64,000 nt of DNA, from the NCBI RefSeq assembly GCF_001070855.1, contig NZ_JVLH01000006.1, forward strand, positions 186,001 through 250,000, read 5' to 3'. This DNA is from Trueperella pyogenes. Lineage in GTDB: Bacteria > Actinomycetota > Actinomycetes > Actinomycetales > Actinomycetaceae. Below the pieces are notes generated by a model that was not told the origin of the DNA, ran no database searches, and was given only the letters and a program-made list of their open reading frames with translations. The translations under genes and the position numbers were made by a program. Shown here in pieces: positions 53,318-62,385 of this stretch (position 1 is the first letter of the stretch; each line of letters opens with the position of its first letter).

Positions 53318-54546
53318 CCGTCTTCGAAGGCCGCACTCCAGACCTTCCAGGAGTGCCCACCCGAATAGGTCCGCGTCTCAATGCTCATCCCCGATTTCTC
53401 CGCAGCGTGATCAACCTCGATGAGCCCTTCTTTAAAGGCGGTATCAGAGTCACCCCACGAGATGATACCCGCGCTTTCCTCATAGCGATTATGACTCATC
53501 AGATGCACGGGATCATTCGCTTCGTAAAGCGCTCGGGAGCCGTCAAATCCATCCGAAATCGTTCGCTCTTCATTACCAAGTTGCGGATGCGCTTCGCCTG
53601 ACATATCAAGGAAGCTGCGGTACAACTCGGGAGCACGGGTCACCACTTGGAGCGCGCAGGTGCCTCCCGAAGAAAGACCCGCAACGGCCCACTGTCCCGG
53701 ATCAGAAGAGACGGTGAAATTAGTGTGCAACCAGGTTGGGACGTCCTTTTGTACATAGGTCGCAACTTTCCCGTGCGAGGTATCGGAGCACAGAGGATTC
53801 GCTGTTTGACTGCCGTAAACATCCACGACAGCAACGATGGGGGCACGACCATCATGCCGCGATGCAAATTGATCCATCGTCTGGGGAAGTTTGCCCAAAA
53901 CAAGCCAATCTTGAGGCGTACCTGGCTGGCCAGACATCAGCACAATGACCGGGAGCTGCGCACTTGGATCTTTGAAATATGAAGGTGGAAGATAAACAAT
54001 GGCTTGCCGAGGAGTGAAAGACGAATCCGAGGCGGGGATATTGACACGGACAAACGCTCCCTCTGTACTGCGCGCCAGAGCGGCAGCATCATCAGGGCTT
54101 TTTAGTTCATTCCAAGAAATTGTCTGTACTCCCCCACCAACGACTTCCGCCATGGTGGGATAGGCCTCGAAATGATAGTTAATCCCCAGAGCAGCTCCGA
54201 TCGCCATAAGCATCCACGCGCACACCCCGGCCAGAAAACGACGAATCCAGTGACGGCGGCGGAAGAGCGCGACGATAATCATCAGTGCAGCAATAAGGGC
54301 TGGAGCCGCCCACAACCATGTCACGCGCCCCAATCCCTCAGCAACCGGATGCCAGACCCTTTCGACAAGGTGATGGACAGTAACAAGAACGATGGCACCG
54401 CCAAAAGCGCTCACAAAGCGCGCCTTCAGGGAAAACGGCTTCATGACAAAAAACCACACCCAGGCAGCGGATGCAAGGATCAAGGCTGCAGCGATCGGCA
54501 GAATCCATACGCGCAGAAGCGGAAATAACTTGAGAAAACTAATCAC
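53284..54546 (-). CDS. Membrane-anchored alpha/beta-hydrolase (esterase family)
   Basis: 420-aa protein: four N-terminal transmembrane helices, then an exported esterase domain (PF00756-like, related to mycolyltransferase folds). The nucleophile is Ser292 in AVAGLSSGGTCALQVV; SGQPGTPQDW forms the oxyanion region and GGHSWKVW holds the catalytic His. The GTG at 54546 overlaps the stop of the MprF-like gene, so the two are coupled; a GTG 14 codons further upstream is the alternative. In other bacteria such neighbours hydrolyse aminoacyl-phosphatidylglycerol made by MprF-type synthases, so a lipid aminoacylation/deacylation pair is plausible. Confidence 0.85.
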   Translation of the reverse strand: MISFLKLFPLLRVWILPIAAALILASAAWVWFFVMKPFSLKARFVSAFGGAIVLVTVHHLVERVWHPVAEGLGRVTWLWAAPALIAALMIIVALFRRRHWIRRFLAGVCAWMLMAIGAALGINYHFEAYPTMAEVVGGGVQTISWNELKSPDDAAALARSTEGAFVRVNIPASDSSFTPRQAIVYLPPSYFKDPSAQLPVIVLMSGQPGTPQDWLVLGKLPQTMDQFASRHDGRAPIVAVVDVYGSQTANPLCSDTSHGKVATYVQKDVPTWLHTNFTVSSDPGQWAVAGLSSGGTCALQVVTRAPELYRSFLDMSGEAHPQLGNEERTISDGFDGSRALYEANDPVHLMSHNRYEESAGIISWGDSDTAFKEGLIEVDHAAEKSGMSIETRTYSGGHSWKVWSAAFEDGLPWLAQRFGL

Positions 54547-57103
54547 GTGACACCAACTTTGCTGCGACCCCCACGGCACTGGCTGCACTCATGCTTGGCA
54601 AATAAGCATGAGCAATTGCCAGACCAACTGCAGGCGCATTCGCGATGTCGGGAATTGCAAGATAGAGGGGAACGAAACGAACCTGGAATTTCTTCTTATA
54701 GGCCAGCAATGAGCGGAAACCATAAACGGGTTCCATGACGCTCCCCATCACATCAAGAACGGGGGCAAAAGCAAAGTGTGAATCCGCCAGTTCTGCACTT
54801 TCCTCGCATTGGCCCGATTCTGCTAGAGGCGCACCGGACAAGGAAATGAACTGAAGTCCCTCATCTTGCGCCAGAAGAGCAGCTTGGCCAATAAGAAAGT
54901 CAATCGCCAGACGGAAACCTGAGTCATCTCGACGCATCACATCTAGGGTCAGGCCGATCACTTTGCCACCTGAGTGGACTGGCATCCACGAGGTCACCGC
55001 ATGGATGCGCTCTTCTTCATCAAGAGCCAGTAGAAGGCGCGTATCCGAGTCATTAATTTCGCGCAGACCGCCCAGGGTAAAGCCCATTTCAGGAAGGGCC
55101 TTCTCATCGGCCCATGCCTGACAGATCGCATCAACCTGTTGCTTCAGTTGAGAGGACAGACTTGGATATGACGCCCACTCGGCTCGGATTCCCTCGCGCT
55201 TTGCATGATTGAAAGCGGTGCGCACATCTTGGAATTTCTTACCCTTAAAGGCAAGATCGCCCAGATCAATAATTGCTTCCTCAGCAACCTTGACGGTAGA
55301 CCAGCCCAAACGATGCGCTTCTCGCGCCCACTCTTCGTGGACCGAATAGAGTGCCGGGGTCAGTGCTGCATCGCTTGCAAAGCGAGCAAACTGTGAAATT
55401 ACTGCTGGAATATTCTCATCCGCTGCGGCACATTGCGTCAGTGTCAGCGCCACGCCAGATACTTGGCGGTAGGACACTGCCGCGCGTTGGTCGGGACTAA
55501 TCCACGTCGAGTTTCCTGGCCATGCGAGCATCCACCCCAATGAGCCTGCGCCGTGCTGGCGCAGAAGACCGATTAACTCGTCATCTGCATCATGTTGAAG
55601 TTCAACCGGTGCAAGGAAAACCCTAAGAAGGCAAACAGCAATGACAATCCACACCAGCGTGGGAATCCACACTGTCGAAATTGAGGCAAGGAAGGTTGTT
55701 GCATAGATCGGAGTATCGATGAGCCACTGTGCACCTGCAGGAGCGTATGAGACAACGTAGGCTTCAAAAAGGCTCAGCAAATCCGCTTCGGGAACAAACT
55801 GGTCAGGAATTAAAACCCCTATGACAAGGGCTGCCAGCGTGCCAATCGCAGCAGAAACAGCAATGACAAATGCACTGCGTACCCAGTAGCGTCGGGCAAT
55901 TCGTACCTGGAACGCAGAGGAATTCCATGCGGTCAGCAGAAGCATCGCCAGGGGGAAAGCAACGCTGATCAGAAGCTTACTCATAGGAATAGGAGCGATA
56001 AAAAAGTCATCGCTGTCGAGTCCCTGTGCCTCATTGACCGTGAGCGCGAAAACCATGATCTGCGCAACGCCAATAATCGCGAGCACGCTCTGAAGAAGCA
56101 GGGTGCCCACCCAAGCACCACGACGGCCTCGGAAAAGACCAAAAGCCAAAACCAACTGAACCACGAAAGGAATCGAGGCCAAGATTAACGGCGCATAAAG
56201 CATCAAAGAATTGCCGTAAATCTCTTTGACACAGCTCATGGGATCGCTGCTTTGCTGGCACAGCGCCCACATATACTGCTGGATGGCAAGCTCGGGAGAA
56301 AAAGCAGCGCGATCAAAAGCTAGGAAACCGTGACTGCTGAAGTTCCAGATCGAGCTCACCGCTCCCAAGGTAGCGGCAGTGATCACCAAGGGGATCACTC
56401 GACGGACCGGATCTCCAATTCCCAGCATCGAACGCCCTCGGTTCGACCAGCCAATTGTGAAACCACCGATGATCCACCCGCATAGGAAGGCGATTAGGCG
56501 CGCCAGCGCACCCGCAGTCGAAGAGAATGCCAAGAGGGCTCCCAAGACGACAAGTGCACCAATTCGAGTGCGCCACGCCCACAGGCGATCCATCTTTGCG
56601 CTTGCAGTTCCAAGCAACGCAGTGAGGATCAGGCTTGCTCCTGTCAACGGACCACTGACCAGCGGGTATAGACCACTTTGAGAGATTCCCTTTACTAGAG
56701 CAACGAAGGCCCACATCCCCGCTAAAGACATAGGAAGGGCGATGACCGCAGAAAGAAGCCAAATTCGCGACCCGAGGAAACGTTCAAGAAGGCCACCGAT
56801 GATCGCCATCATGAGGGCGGCATTGATCATCATGCCAATCGAAGGACTCCACACAACCGTCGTCACAATGGTGAGAGGCCGAATTGCACCGCCCTGCGCC
56901 GCAAGAGATTGATTCCAGTGACCGTGGCTAAAGTGGGCAGCAATCCCGACAAGCATAATGATCAACGTCAGGATGATCGAGCATGGCGCTGTCCAAAACC
57001 AGTTGAGGAGAACCGGGAAGCTTCGCCTCCAGACACGCGAAAAAGCAGATGCCAAATGCGCCTGAGGAGCCTCGTCAGCCTTGGGTTCGGTTTCGGCGCT
57101 CAT
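54539..57103 (-). CDS. mprF: MprF-like phosphatidylglycerol aminoacyltransferase
   Basis: 854-aa membrane protein. The N-terminal ~520 residues contain 12-14 hydrophobic segments (flippase-like part; MMINAALMMAIIGGLLERFLG). The C-terminal ~310 residues are a DUF2156/GNAT-like aminoacyl-tRNA transferase domain (LLRQHGAGSLGWMLAWPGNSTW, VAEEAIIDLGDLAFKGKKFQDVRTAFNHA, GFTLGGLREIND, MEPVYGFRSLLAYKKKFQV). It would transfer an amino acid from tRNA to an anionic lipid and reduce surface negative charge. No lysyl-tRNA synthetase domain is fused, unlike LysX, so the amino acid cannot be told. AAGGAG precedes the ATG at 57103. Cotranscribed with the esterase. Confidence 0.88.
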   Translation of the reverse strand: MSAETEPKADEAPQAHLASAFSRVWRRSFPVLLNWFWTAPCSIILTLIIMLVGIAAHFSHGHWNQSLAAQGGAIRPLTIVTTVVWSPSIGMMINAALMMAIIGGLLERFLGSRIWLLSAVIALPMSLAGMWAFVALVKGISQSGLYPLVSGPLTGASLILTALLGTASAKMDRLWAWRTRIGALVVLGALLAFSSTAGALARLIAFLCGWIIGGFTIGWSNRGRSMLGIGDPVRRVIPLVITAATLGAVSSIWNFSSHGFLAFDRAAFSPELAIQQYMWALCQQSSDPMSCVKEIYGNSLMLYAPLILASIPFVVQLVLAFGLFRGRRGAWVGTLLLQSVLAIIGVAQIMVFALTVNEAQGLDSDDFFIAPIPMSKLLISVAFPLAMLLLTAWNSSAFQVRIARRYWVRSAFVIAVSAAIGTLAALVIGVLIPDQFVPEADLLSLFEAYVVSYAPAGAQWLIDTPIYATTFLASISTVWIPTLVWIVIAVCLLRVFLAPVELQHDADDELIGLLRQHGAGSLGWMLAWPGNSTWISPDQRAAVSYRQVSGVALTLTQCAAADENIPAVISQFARFASDAALTPALYSVHEEWAREAHRLGWSTVKVAEEAIIDLGDLAFKGKKFQDVRTAFNHAKREGIRAEWASYPSLSSQLKQQVDAICQAWADEKALPEMGFTLGGLREINDSDTRLLLALDEEERIHAVTSWMPVHSGGKVIGLTLDVMRRDDSGFRLAIDFLIGQAALLAQDEGLQFISLSGAPLAESGQCEESAELADSHFAFAPVLDVMGSVMEPVYGFRSLLAYKKKFQVRFVPLYLAIPDIANAPAVGLAIAHAYLPSMSAASAVGVAAKLVSRD

Positions 57104-57293
57104 GAAACTCCTTCTGGCAGACAAACTTCAACTCTCTTTTTTGATCTTAGATCGTGCTGCCCTCAACTCAACTCGAAGAAGGCAATTATCAGGGTGCAAT
57201 CAGGGACAATTTCAGGGGGATCACTCACATGGAAAGGCCCAACTCCGTCAATCCCACGTACACTGACTGCGGCAGAACAAGGAAAGGACGCAC

Positions 57294-57875
57294 ATGGGAT
57301 TGCGTAAAGTACTGGCTCACACAGTCATGCATCTATCAAGATGGACTTTCGCACCTGAGTTTCCTCTTCCCGATCGCTGTTTGGTCATCGGTGCACCTCA
57401 CACGTCAAATTGGGATGGCTTCTACATGGTGATGGCGATGTGGGCCGTCGAGCGTCCAGTGTCTTTCCTGGTCAAGAAGAATCTCACCGATGTCCCTGTT
57501 ATTGGAAGTTTCGTGAAGGCGATTGGCGGGATTCCCGTTGACCGCGAACATCCGGGGCACCTTGTTGAGCACATCATTTCCCTTGCTGAATCCAAAGAGC
57601 ATTTCGTTCTGGTCATTACCCCGAAGGGAACCCGTTCCGTTCGTCCCTATTGGAAGTCTGGTTTCTACCGAATTGCGATGGAAGCTGATCTTCCTATTGT
57701 TCCCGGTTTCATCGATGGCGCGAAGCGTCGCTACGGGTGGGGTGAACCAATGCGACTCACCGGCAACCGCCGTAATGACATGGACAAAATCCGCGATTTC
57801 TATAGTGGGCTTGTAGGGATTCGCCCAGAAAACACGAGCGTCCCCAGGCTGCGCCATGAAGACCCTGAAGACTAA
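57294..57875 (+). CDS. PlsC-like 1-acylglycerol-3-phosphate acyltransferase
   Basis: 193-aa acyltransferase. Catalytic block I is APHTSNWDGFYM (His-x4-Asp), block III TPKGTRSVRPYWKSGFYRIA, and block IV IVPGFIDGAKRRYGW. The TPKGTR variant replaces the usual PEGTRS and is typical of a small subfamily with HTSNWD. No transmembrane helix is obvious. GGAAAGGA precedes the ATG at 57294. The 169 nt between mprF and this gene hold no other coding sequence that I can support. Confidence 0.88.
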   Translation: MGLRKVLAHTVMHLSRWTFAPEFPLPDRCLVIGAPHTSNWDGFYMVMAMWAVERPVSFLVKKNLTDVPVIGSFVKAIGGIPVDREHPGHLVEHIISLAESKEHFVLVITPKGTRSVRPYWKSGFYRIAMEADLPIVPGFIDGAKRRYGWGEPMRLTGNRRNDMDKIRDFYSGLVGIRPENTSVPRLRHEDPED

Positions 57876-57891
57876 ATTTCCCGAAATTTTT

Positions 57892-57907
57892 GCACTTAAG
57901 TCAGTGC
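57892..57907. terminator. Short bidirectional hairpin
   Basis: GCACT-TAAGTC-AGTGC between the acyltransferase and holA stops, flanked by AAATTTTT on the left and CTTTAG on the right. The stem is only 5 bp, so it is a weak candidate. Confidence 0.35.
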
Positions 57908-57908
57908 T

Positions 57909-58880
57909 TTAGCCGCGGTGGAGCCGACACAGAGTCATGACCAGTTTCTCAACTGCACCCTGTGGGTCCTTCGATGCGCCTTTTGTGTCTTCGTCAGCTT
58001 GTGCAATTGCAGTGATTGCCGAGGCCAAAGCGGGGTCGGGCCATGCGCGAAGTTCACGTCGAGCTCGTTCTGCTTGCCAGGGCGACATCCCTAGGTTCTT
58101 TCTTCCCAAAGAAGCAGAAACTTTAGCCATTGCACGAAATTTCATTGCAATTGCGGCAACGAGCTGTGCCGGCGCGCTTCCGGTCGCATAGGCATGGCGA
58201 ACCAAAGTCAGAGCCCGTGCCGCGCGTCCATCGATAATCGCATCCGCGACTTCAAAACTTGTTGCTTCAACACGCCCGGAGTAGTACTTCCGCACGGCAT
58301 CAAGCGTAATTTTCCCTTCAACATCGCTGAGGAGCTGTGCCACCGCGGCCGCGAGCGCGCTCAGATCATTACCTAGGGCATCCACTAAAGCCTGAGCCGC
58401 CTCAGTTTCTATGCTGCGATGGGCTTGTCGCACGTCGGAGCGGAGAAAGTCGAGCTTGTCACGATCATTCTTTAAAGGCTCTGCAGGAATCACGGGAAAG
58501 CCAGCTTTAGCAATCGCATCGAGCAGCTTCTTCCCGCGGGCATTGCCGCCTGGATGGCGCATGAAAATCCAGACATCGGCCGCAGGGGCGGATACATATG
58601 CCTGAAGGTCAGCCGCTAAGGCATCCGTCATATTCTCCAGGTCGGGAATGATGATCATTCGGCTTTCACCAAAAAGCGAAGGTGAAGTCAAAACATCGAG
58701 TTGCCCTGCTTGATAGGTGCCAGCTGATAGATCTGTTCGTTCAAGGGCAGGATCAACCTCATGTGCCTGACGACGTAACTCGCTTAATGCCCGATCTGCC
58801 AGTAAGCTTTCGCTTCCTTTGATGAGGACGAGGGGGGCAAGTGTTGGAGATACCGGTGCCGCCTGTGTTTTGGCTGCCAT
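57909..58880 (-). CDS. holA: DNA polymerase III delta subunit
   Basis: 323-aa clamp-loader delta subunit. N-terminal PLVLIKGSESLLADRALSEL, domain linker MIIIPDLENMTDALAADLQAYV, VWIFMRHPGGNARGKKLLDAI and C-terminal helical bundle ending KLVMTLCRLHR fit HolA. It follows comEC-comEA on the same strand, the conserved comEA-comEC-holA order. AAAGGAG precedes the ATG. Confidence 0.92.
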   Translation of the reverse strand: MAAKTQAAPVSPTLAPLVLIKGSESLLADRALSELRRQAHEVDPALERTDLSAGTYQAGQLDVLTSPSLFGESRMIIIPDLENMTDALAADLQAYVSAPAADVWIFMRHPGGNARGKKLLDAIAKAGFPVIPAEPLKNDRDKLDFLRSDVRQAHRSIETEAAQALVDALGNDLSALAAAVAQLLSDVEGKITLDAVRKYYSGRVEATSFEVADAIIDGRAARALTLVRHAYATGSAPAQLVAAIAMKFRAMAKVSASLGRKNLGMSPWQAERARRELRAWPDPALASAITAIAQADEDTKGASKDPQGAVEKLVMTLCRLHRG

Positions 58881-58952
58881 AGCTCTCCTTTGTTAATCGT
58901 CACCATCTTTTCTGAAGCAATGCCCTCTAAGTGTGGCATGTTCTGTTTGCCT

Positions 58953-60449
58953 CTACGAGGAGAAGCGCCGAATTTTTACCCTCACCACCCAGATCAGCAG
59001 GAGAAGGATCAGCGCAGTGATAAGACCAGACCACTCTCCCACCGAGATTCGCGCACCTGGAAGTGCAGACAATCTGGAGGCAACCGCTGATATCCAGGCG
59101 GTTCCCCAAGACGTTAACCATGCGCATGCATAGCCAAGAGCGGGCCATATTTGAGCTGCAAGTGCTGAGATAAAACACCCTACGGTCACAGGAGTTACCA
59201 ATGGTGCGATCAGTAGCTGAGCAGGTATTGCCCATGGACTGACCCATGAGTTCATCGACAGCATGATCGGAAGCGTAGCTAGTTGGGCTCCCAATGGGAC
59301 ACTGATGAGTTTGGCACTCCATTCAATTCCTGACCGGATGCATTGCGGAATCGGTCCGACTTGGGATACCCCAGTCTCAATCCAACGTGCAGGAACGCTT
59401 ACTCCCCAGGTTGCAAGCACTGAGAGTGTAAAGCCCAAGGCACAGGCATCGTAGGGTGATATCAGGCAGGCAAGGATAATGACAGTGCTCAACGATGAGT
59501 AAATTCCGCCTTCTCTATTACTCCACATTCCAATAAAACCGATCACGCTGACCGCAAAGGAACGCAACACCGAAGAAGCGGGGCCAACAAGTCCAGCGAA
59601 AAGCAACAGAACTGAGATTTGGGTAATGATCGCTATGCGGCGTTTCTTTGTTGCAAGAAGACCAACTGTCATCATCAAAATCGACATATGAGTACCTGAC
59701 ACTGCTGTGAGGTGCGCAAATGACACGGTCTTCATATCATCACGCATTTGAGCACCGGCTTGGTGGTCATCTCCCAGTGACATTCCTGGTATCAGCGCAC
59801 GTGCATGCTCCGGCAGTGTCACAACGATCTTCTCGAGGTTCCTCCTAACACCTTGAGAAATACGCGTCCAGCGATCGTTTGGAGGACTACGATCCCACGA
59901 TTTGACTCGAAGTGCGCCCACATTCGGAATGGCGTGAGCCCAATTAAGATCGCAGGTCCCACTAGCAAGAACTCGATCTCCGCGTCGAAGTGTTCTCAGA
60001 GATTCGCTGGTGGATACAAGGAGAAAACCCAGATGTTCTTTATCTCCAAGAAAACGAGCACGAACGTAGTAGCTCGCTTGTTTTCTCTTATCCGTTGCGT
60101 TCTTTCCTTCACGTACTTCGCCAAGCAGAACAAAGGAAGCATCGCGAAGTTCCTTTCCTTGCGCGCATAACTGCCTTGCTTCGTCTTCCCAGCTCGTTGC
60201 GCGACTTGAAGAGATCACAATGCACGTGCAGCACAGGCATATCGTGACAATGAATAGAGGAGCATATTCACTGACCCGTTCTCTTCCTAACCCCTGGAAT
60301 CCTCGTGGGGCTAGAAGCAAAGGGAAGAGAAAAGCAATGCATATTCCGGCGCATAGAAGAAACGGAGCCCTGTTCAGTGCACCCCAGGTGCATAGCCAGG
60401 ATGAAATCGCTAAGGGTACCAAGCGGATATCAATAGATGAAGCCCTCAC
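58953..60449 (-). CDS. comEC: ComEC/Rec2 competence channel protein, without metallo-beta-lactamase domain
   Basis: 498-aa polytopic protein of the DNA-uptake channel. N-terminal helices, an extracytoplasmic OB-like domain (about 95-200), and the Competence domain with ALIPGMSLGDD and FAHLTAVSGTHMSILMM, then about eight hydrophobic segments. The C-terminal metallo-beta-lactamase-like nuclease domain found in Bacillus ComEC is absent; the protein ends in RVKIRRFSS. The start overlaps the comEA stop (ATGA). A hand count of 60001-60060 gives 26 G or C in 60, low for this window. Confidence 0.9.
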   Translation of the reverse strand: MRASSIDIRLVPLAISSWLCTWGALNRAPFLLCAGICIAFLFPLLLAPRGFQGLGRERVSEYAPLFIVTICLCCTCIVISSSRATSWEDEARQLCAQGKELRDASFVLLGEVREGKNATDKRKQASYYVRARFLGDKEHLGFLLVSTSESLRTLRRGDRVLASGTCDLNWAHAIPNVGALRVKSWDRSPPNDRWTRISQGVRRNLEKIVVTLPEHARALIPGMSLGDDHQAGAQMRDDMKTVSFAHLTAVSGTHMSILMMTVGLLATKKRRIAIITQISVLLLFAGLVGPASSVLRSFAVSVIGFIGMWSNREGGIYSSLSTVIILACLISPYDACALGFTLSVLATWGVSVPARWIETGVSQVGPIPQCIRSGIEWSAKLISVPLGAQLATLPIMLSMNSWVSPWAIPAQLLIAPLVTPVTVGCFISALAAQIWPALGYACAWLTSWGTAWISAVASRLSALPGARISVGEWSGLITALILLLLIWVVRVKIRRFSS

Positions 60450-61285
60450 GAGCAGGCACCAATTCGAATTTTCTCCAGTATCGAAGGTCCAATTCCTGGA
60501 ACTGCAACTAAATCGTCCACACGTGTGATCGGATGAGACTTTCTATAGGTGACGATACGCGCGGCCAACGCCGGTCCAACCCCATCAAGTCCCTGTAGTG
60601 TTTGAGCATCTGCTTGAGTGACGTCGATGCAGGTGGCAGCTTGACCGGATGAAACTTCATCCTGTGCCTTTGAGGAGTTCAAAGAGGGAACCTTGATCTG
60701 TTCCCCATCAACGACCAACCTGGCAAGGTTAACGCTGTCACGATCTGCGTCTTCGGTAAAACCTCCAGCTTGATCGACAGCCTCCGAAACGCGAGAACCA
60801 TGTTTGACACGGACAACTCCAGGAGTGCGCACTTGTCCTGTCATATGAACCATCACCTGGCCGCTAAAACCACTTTCCTCCGCACCAGACTGGTGAATTC
60901 CTGAGCTCGAGGAGGAGATAGATCCGGTGCGATCGGCATGTGTACTCGGAGATTCGGCATCAGAAGCCAACAGATTGTCTTCTTCTACGCGACTATTCCA
61001 GGTATGGACAGCCCCTGCAATTAGGGCAACAAACAGGCAGATCGCAATAAATACTCGAGCGGTACGCCATCGCCAGCTCCAGCGCAGGCCTCGCCCCTGA
61101 TTTTCATCATCGCCTTGAGGATCTTCTTGCTCGACGCTCCTATCCTCATCCTGATCGGCCATGGCAGACTGAGAGGCAAAGACTATGCGTTCCAAGTGTC
61201 TTCTACGGCTCAGATGAGATTGCAAGTGTGAATCCATGCCTTCAGTGTGTACGTCTCCCCACTCCAGTTCAGGGTCCGTGAGCAC
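60446..61285 (-). CDS. comEA: ComEA-like DNA-binding competence protein
   Basis: 279-aa membrane-anchored DNA receptor. A polar N-terminal ~75 residues, one transmembrane helix (about 78-97, VFIAICLFVALIAGAVHTW), an SLBB-type domain (MVHMTGQVRTPGVVRVKHGS, VSEAVDQAGGFT) and a C-terminal double helix-hairpin-helix (TLQGLDGVGPALAARIVTYR, DDLVAVPGIGPSILEKIRIGAC). The start is uncertain: GTG at 61285, or ATG at 61237, which has CACACT 6 nt upstream as a leaderless -10. First gene of comEA-comEC. Confidence 0.9.
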   Translation of the reverse strand: MLTDPELEWGDVHTEGMDSHLQSHLSRRRHLERIVFASQSAMADQDEDRSVEQEDPQGDDENQGRGLRWSWRWRTARVFIAICLFVALIAGAVHTWNSRVEEDNLLASDAESPSTHADRTGSISSSSSGIHQSGAEESGFSGQVMVHMTGQVRTPGVVRVKHGSRVSEAVDQAGGFTEDADRDSVNLARLVVDGEQIKVPSLNSSKAQDEVSSGQAATCIDVTQADAQTLQGLDGVGPALAARIVTYRKSHPITRVDDLVAVPGIGPSILEKIRIGACS

Positions 61286-61420
61286 TTCTGTGAATGAATC
61301 CTTGATTCACATATTTTGTGGATAATTTTGCGTTACCAAGAATGAGACTTTGTTGCCATCAACGCGTAAAGTGTGTTTAAAATAACGCCAAGATCTACAC
61401 CTTCTCGCTCAAGGACTGTC

Positions 61421-62227
61421 ATGCGTATCGGCTTCATCGGAACAGGTGCAATGGCCTCAGCTATTGCACGCGGTGCCGTGGCCGCTGGCTTCAGCGGCTC
61501 GGATCTGATGCTCGCTGATCGACACCGCCAAGCCGCAGAAGACTTGGCTGATGAGCTGGGAGGCGTTGCACTCGCATCGAACCGTCAGGTCGCCGAGCAG
61601 AGCGACCTCTTGGTTCTTGCAGTGAAACCAAACGTCCAGTCTGAAGTCATTCGCGAGATCCGCGAGACTGCTCTACTTGCCAAGGAACTCTGCGTCGTTT
61701 CTATCGCTGCGGGCCGTACGTCAGATCAGATCATTTCGGATTTTGGTGCGGCAATTCCCTTAGTCCGCGTCATGCCCAATGTCAATGCGCAAATCGGCCA
61801 GTCAATGAGCGCGCTTTGCCCGGTAGGGACAACGGACGAACAGCTCGCCGCAGCTCGTAAGCTTCTGGATTCGGTCGGCCAAACGATCGTGTTGGATGAG
61901 AAGTACTTCCCTGTTTTTACAGCGATCGCTTCCTCCTCCCCGGCATGGATCTTCCGCATGATCGATGCGATGGCCGAGGCCGGCGTCAACCACGGCCTCA
62001 CCAAGGCTGATTCGACGCGCATCGTCGCCCAAGCCTTTGCAGGAAGCGCACAATTGCTGCTTGGCGGCCTCGATAATGGGCAAGTACCCGCAAACTTTAT
62101 TGATCGAGTTTCTTCTCCGGGTGGAACCACTATCGCGGGGCTCCTTGCCGCTCAAGAGGCAGGTCTTTCCTCCGCGATCGTCGCTGCGGTCGATGCCGCT
62201 GTCGAGCGCGACCATCATCTTGGCTGA
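61421..62227 (+). CDS. proC: Pyrroline-5-carboxylate reductase
   Basis: 268-aa NAD(P)H-dependent enzyme for the last step of proline synthesis. N-terminal Rossmann motif MRIGFIGTGAMASAI, AVKPNVQSEV, VVSIAAGR, VRVMPNVNAQIGQSMSAL, and the C-terminal signature VSSPGGTTIAGLLAAQEAGLSSAIVAAV. AAGGA lies 7 nt before the ATG at 61421; the frame opens 16 codons earlier without a site. Monocistronic, divergent from comEA. Confidence 0.95.
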   Translation: MRIGFIGTGAMASAIARGAVAAGFSGSDLMLADRHRQAAEDLADELGGVALASNRQVAEQSDLLVLAVKPNVQSEVIREIRETALLAKELCVVSIAAGRTSDQIISDFGAAIPLVRVMPNVNAQIGQSMSALCPVGTTDEQLAAARKLLDSVGQTIVLDEKYFPVFTAIASSSPAWIFRMIDAMAEAGVNHGLTKADSTRIVAQAFAGSAQLLLGGLDNGQVPANFIDRVSSPGGTTIAGLLAAQEAGLSSAIVAAVDAAVERDHHLG

Positions 62228-62385
62228 CGTCGTCACGAGACGCCGTCAGGATAATCTCCCACACCCGCGAAGATTTGTCGCAGCCTTCACTTAAGCTCGC
62301 GCATCCCGTTTATAACTTCGCACCCGACTGAAGCTTTTGCTCCTTATCCACATCAGTTTTTTACACACAATTTCTTGGAATAGTC

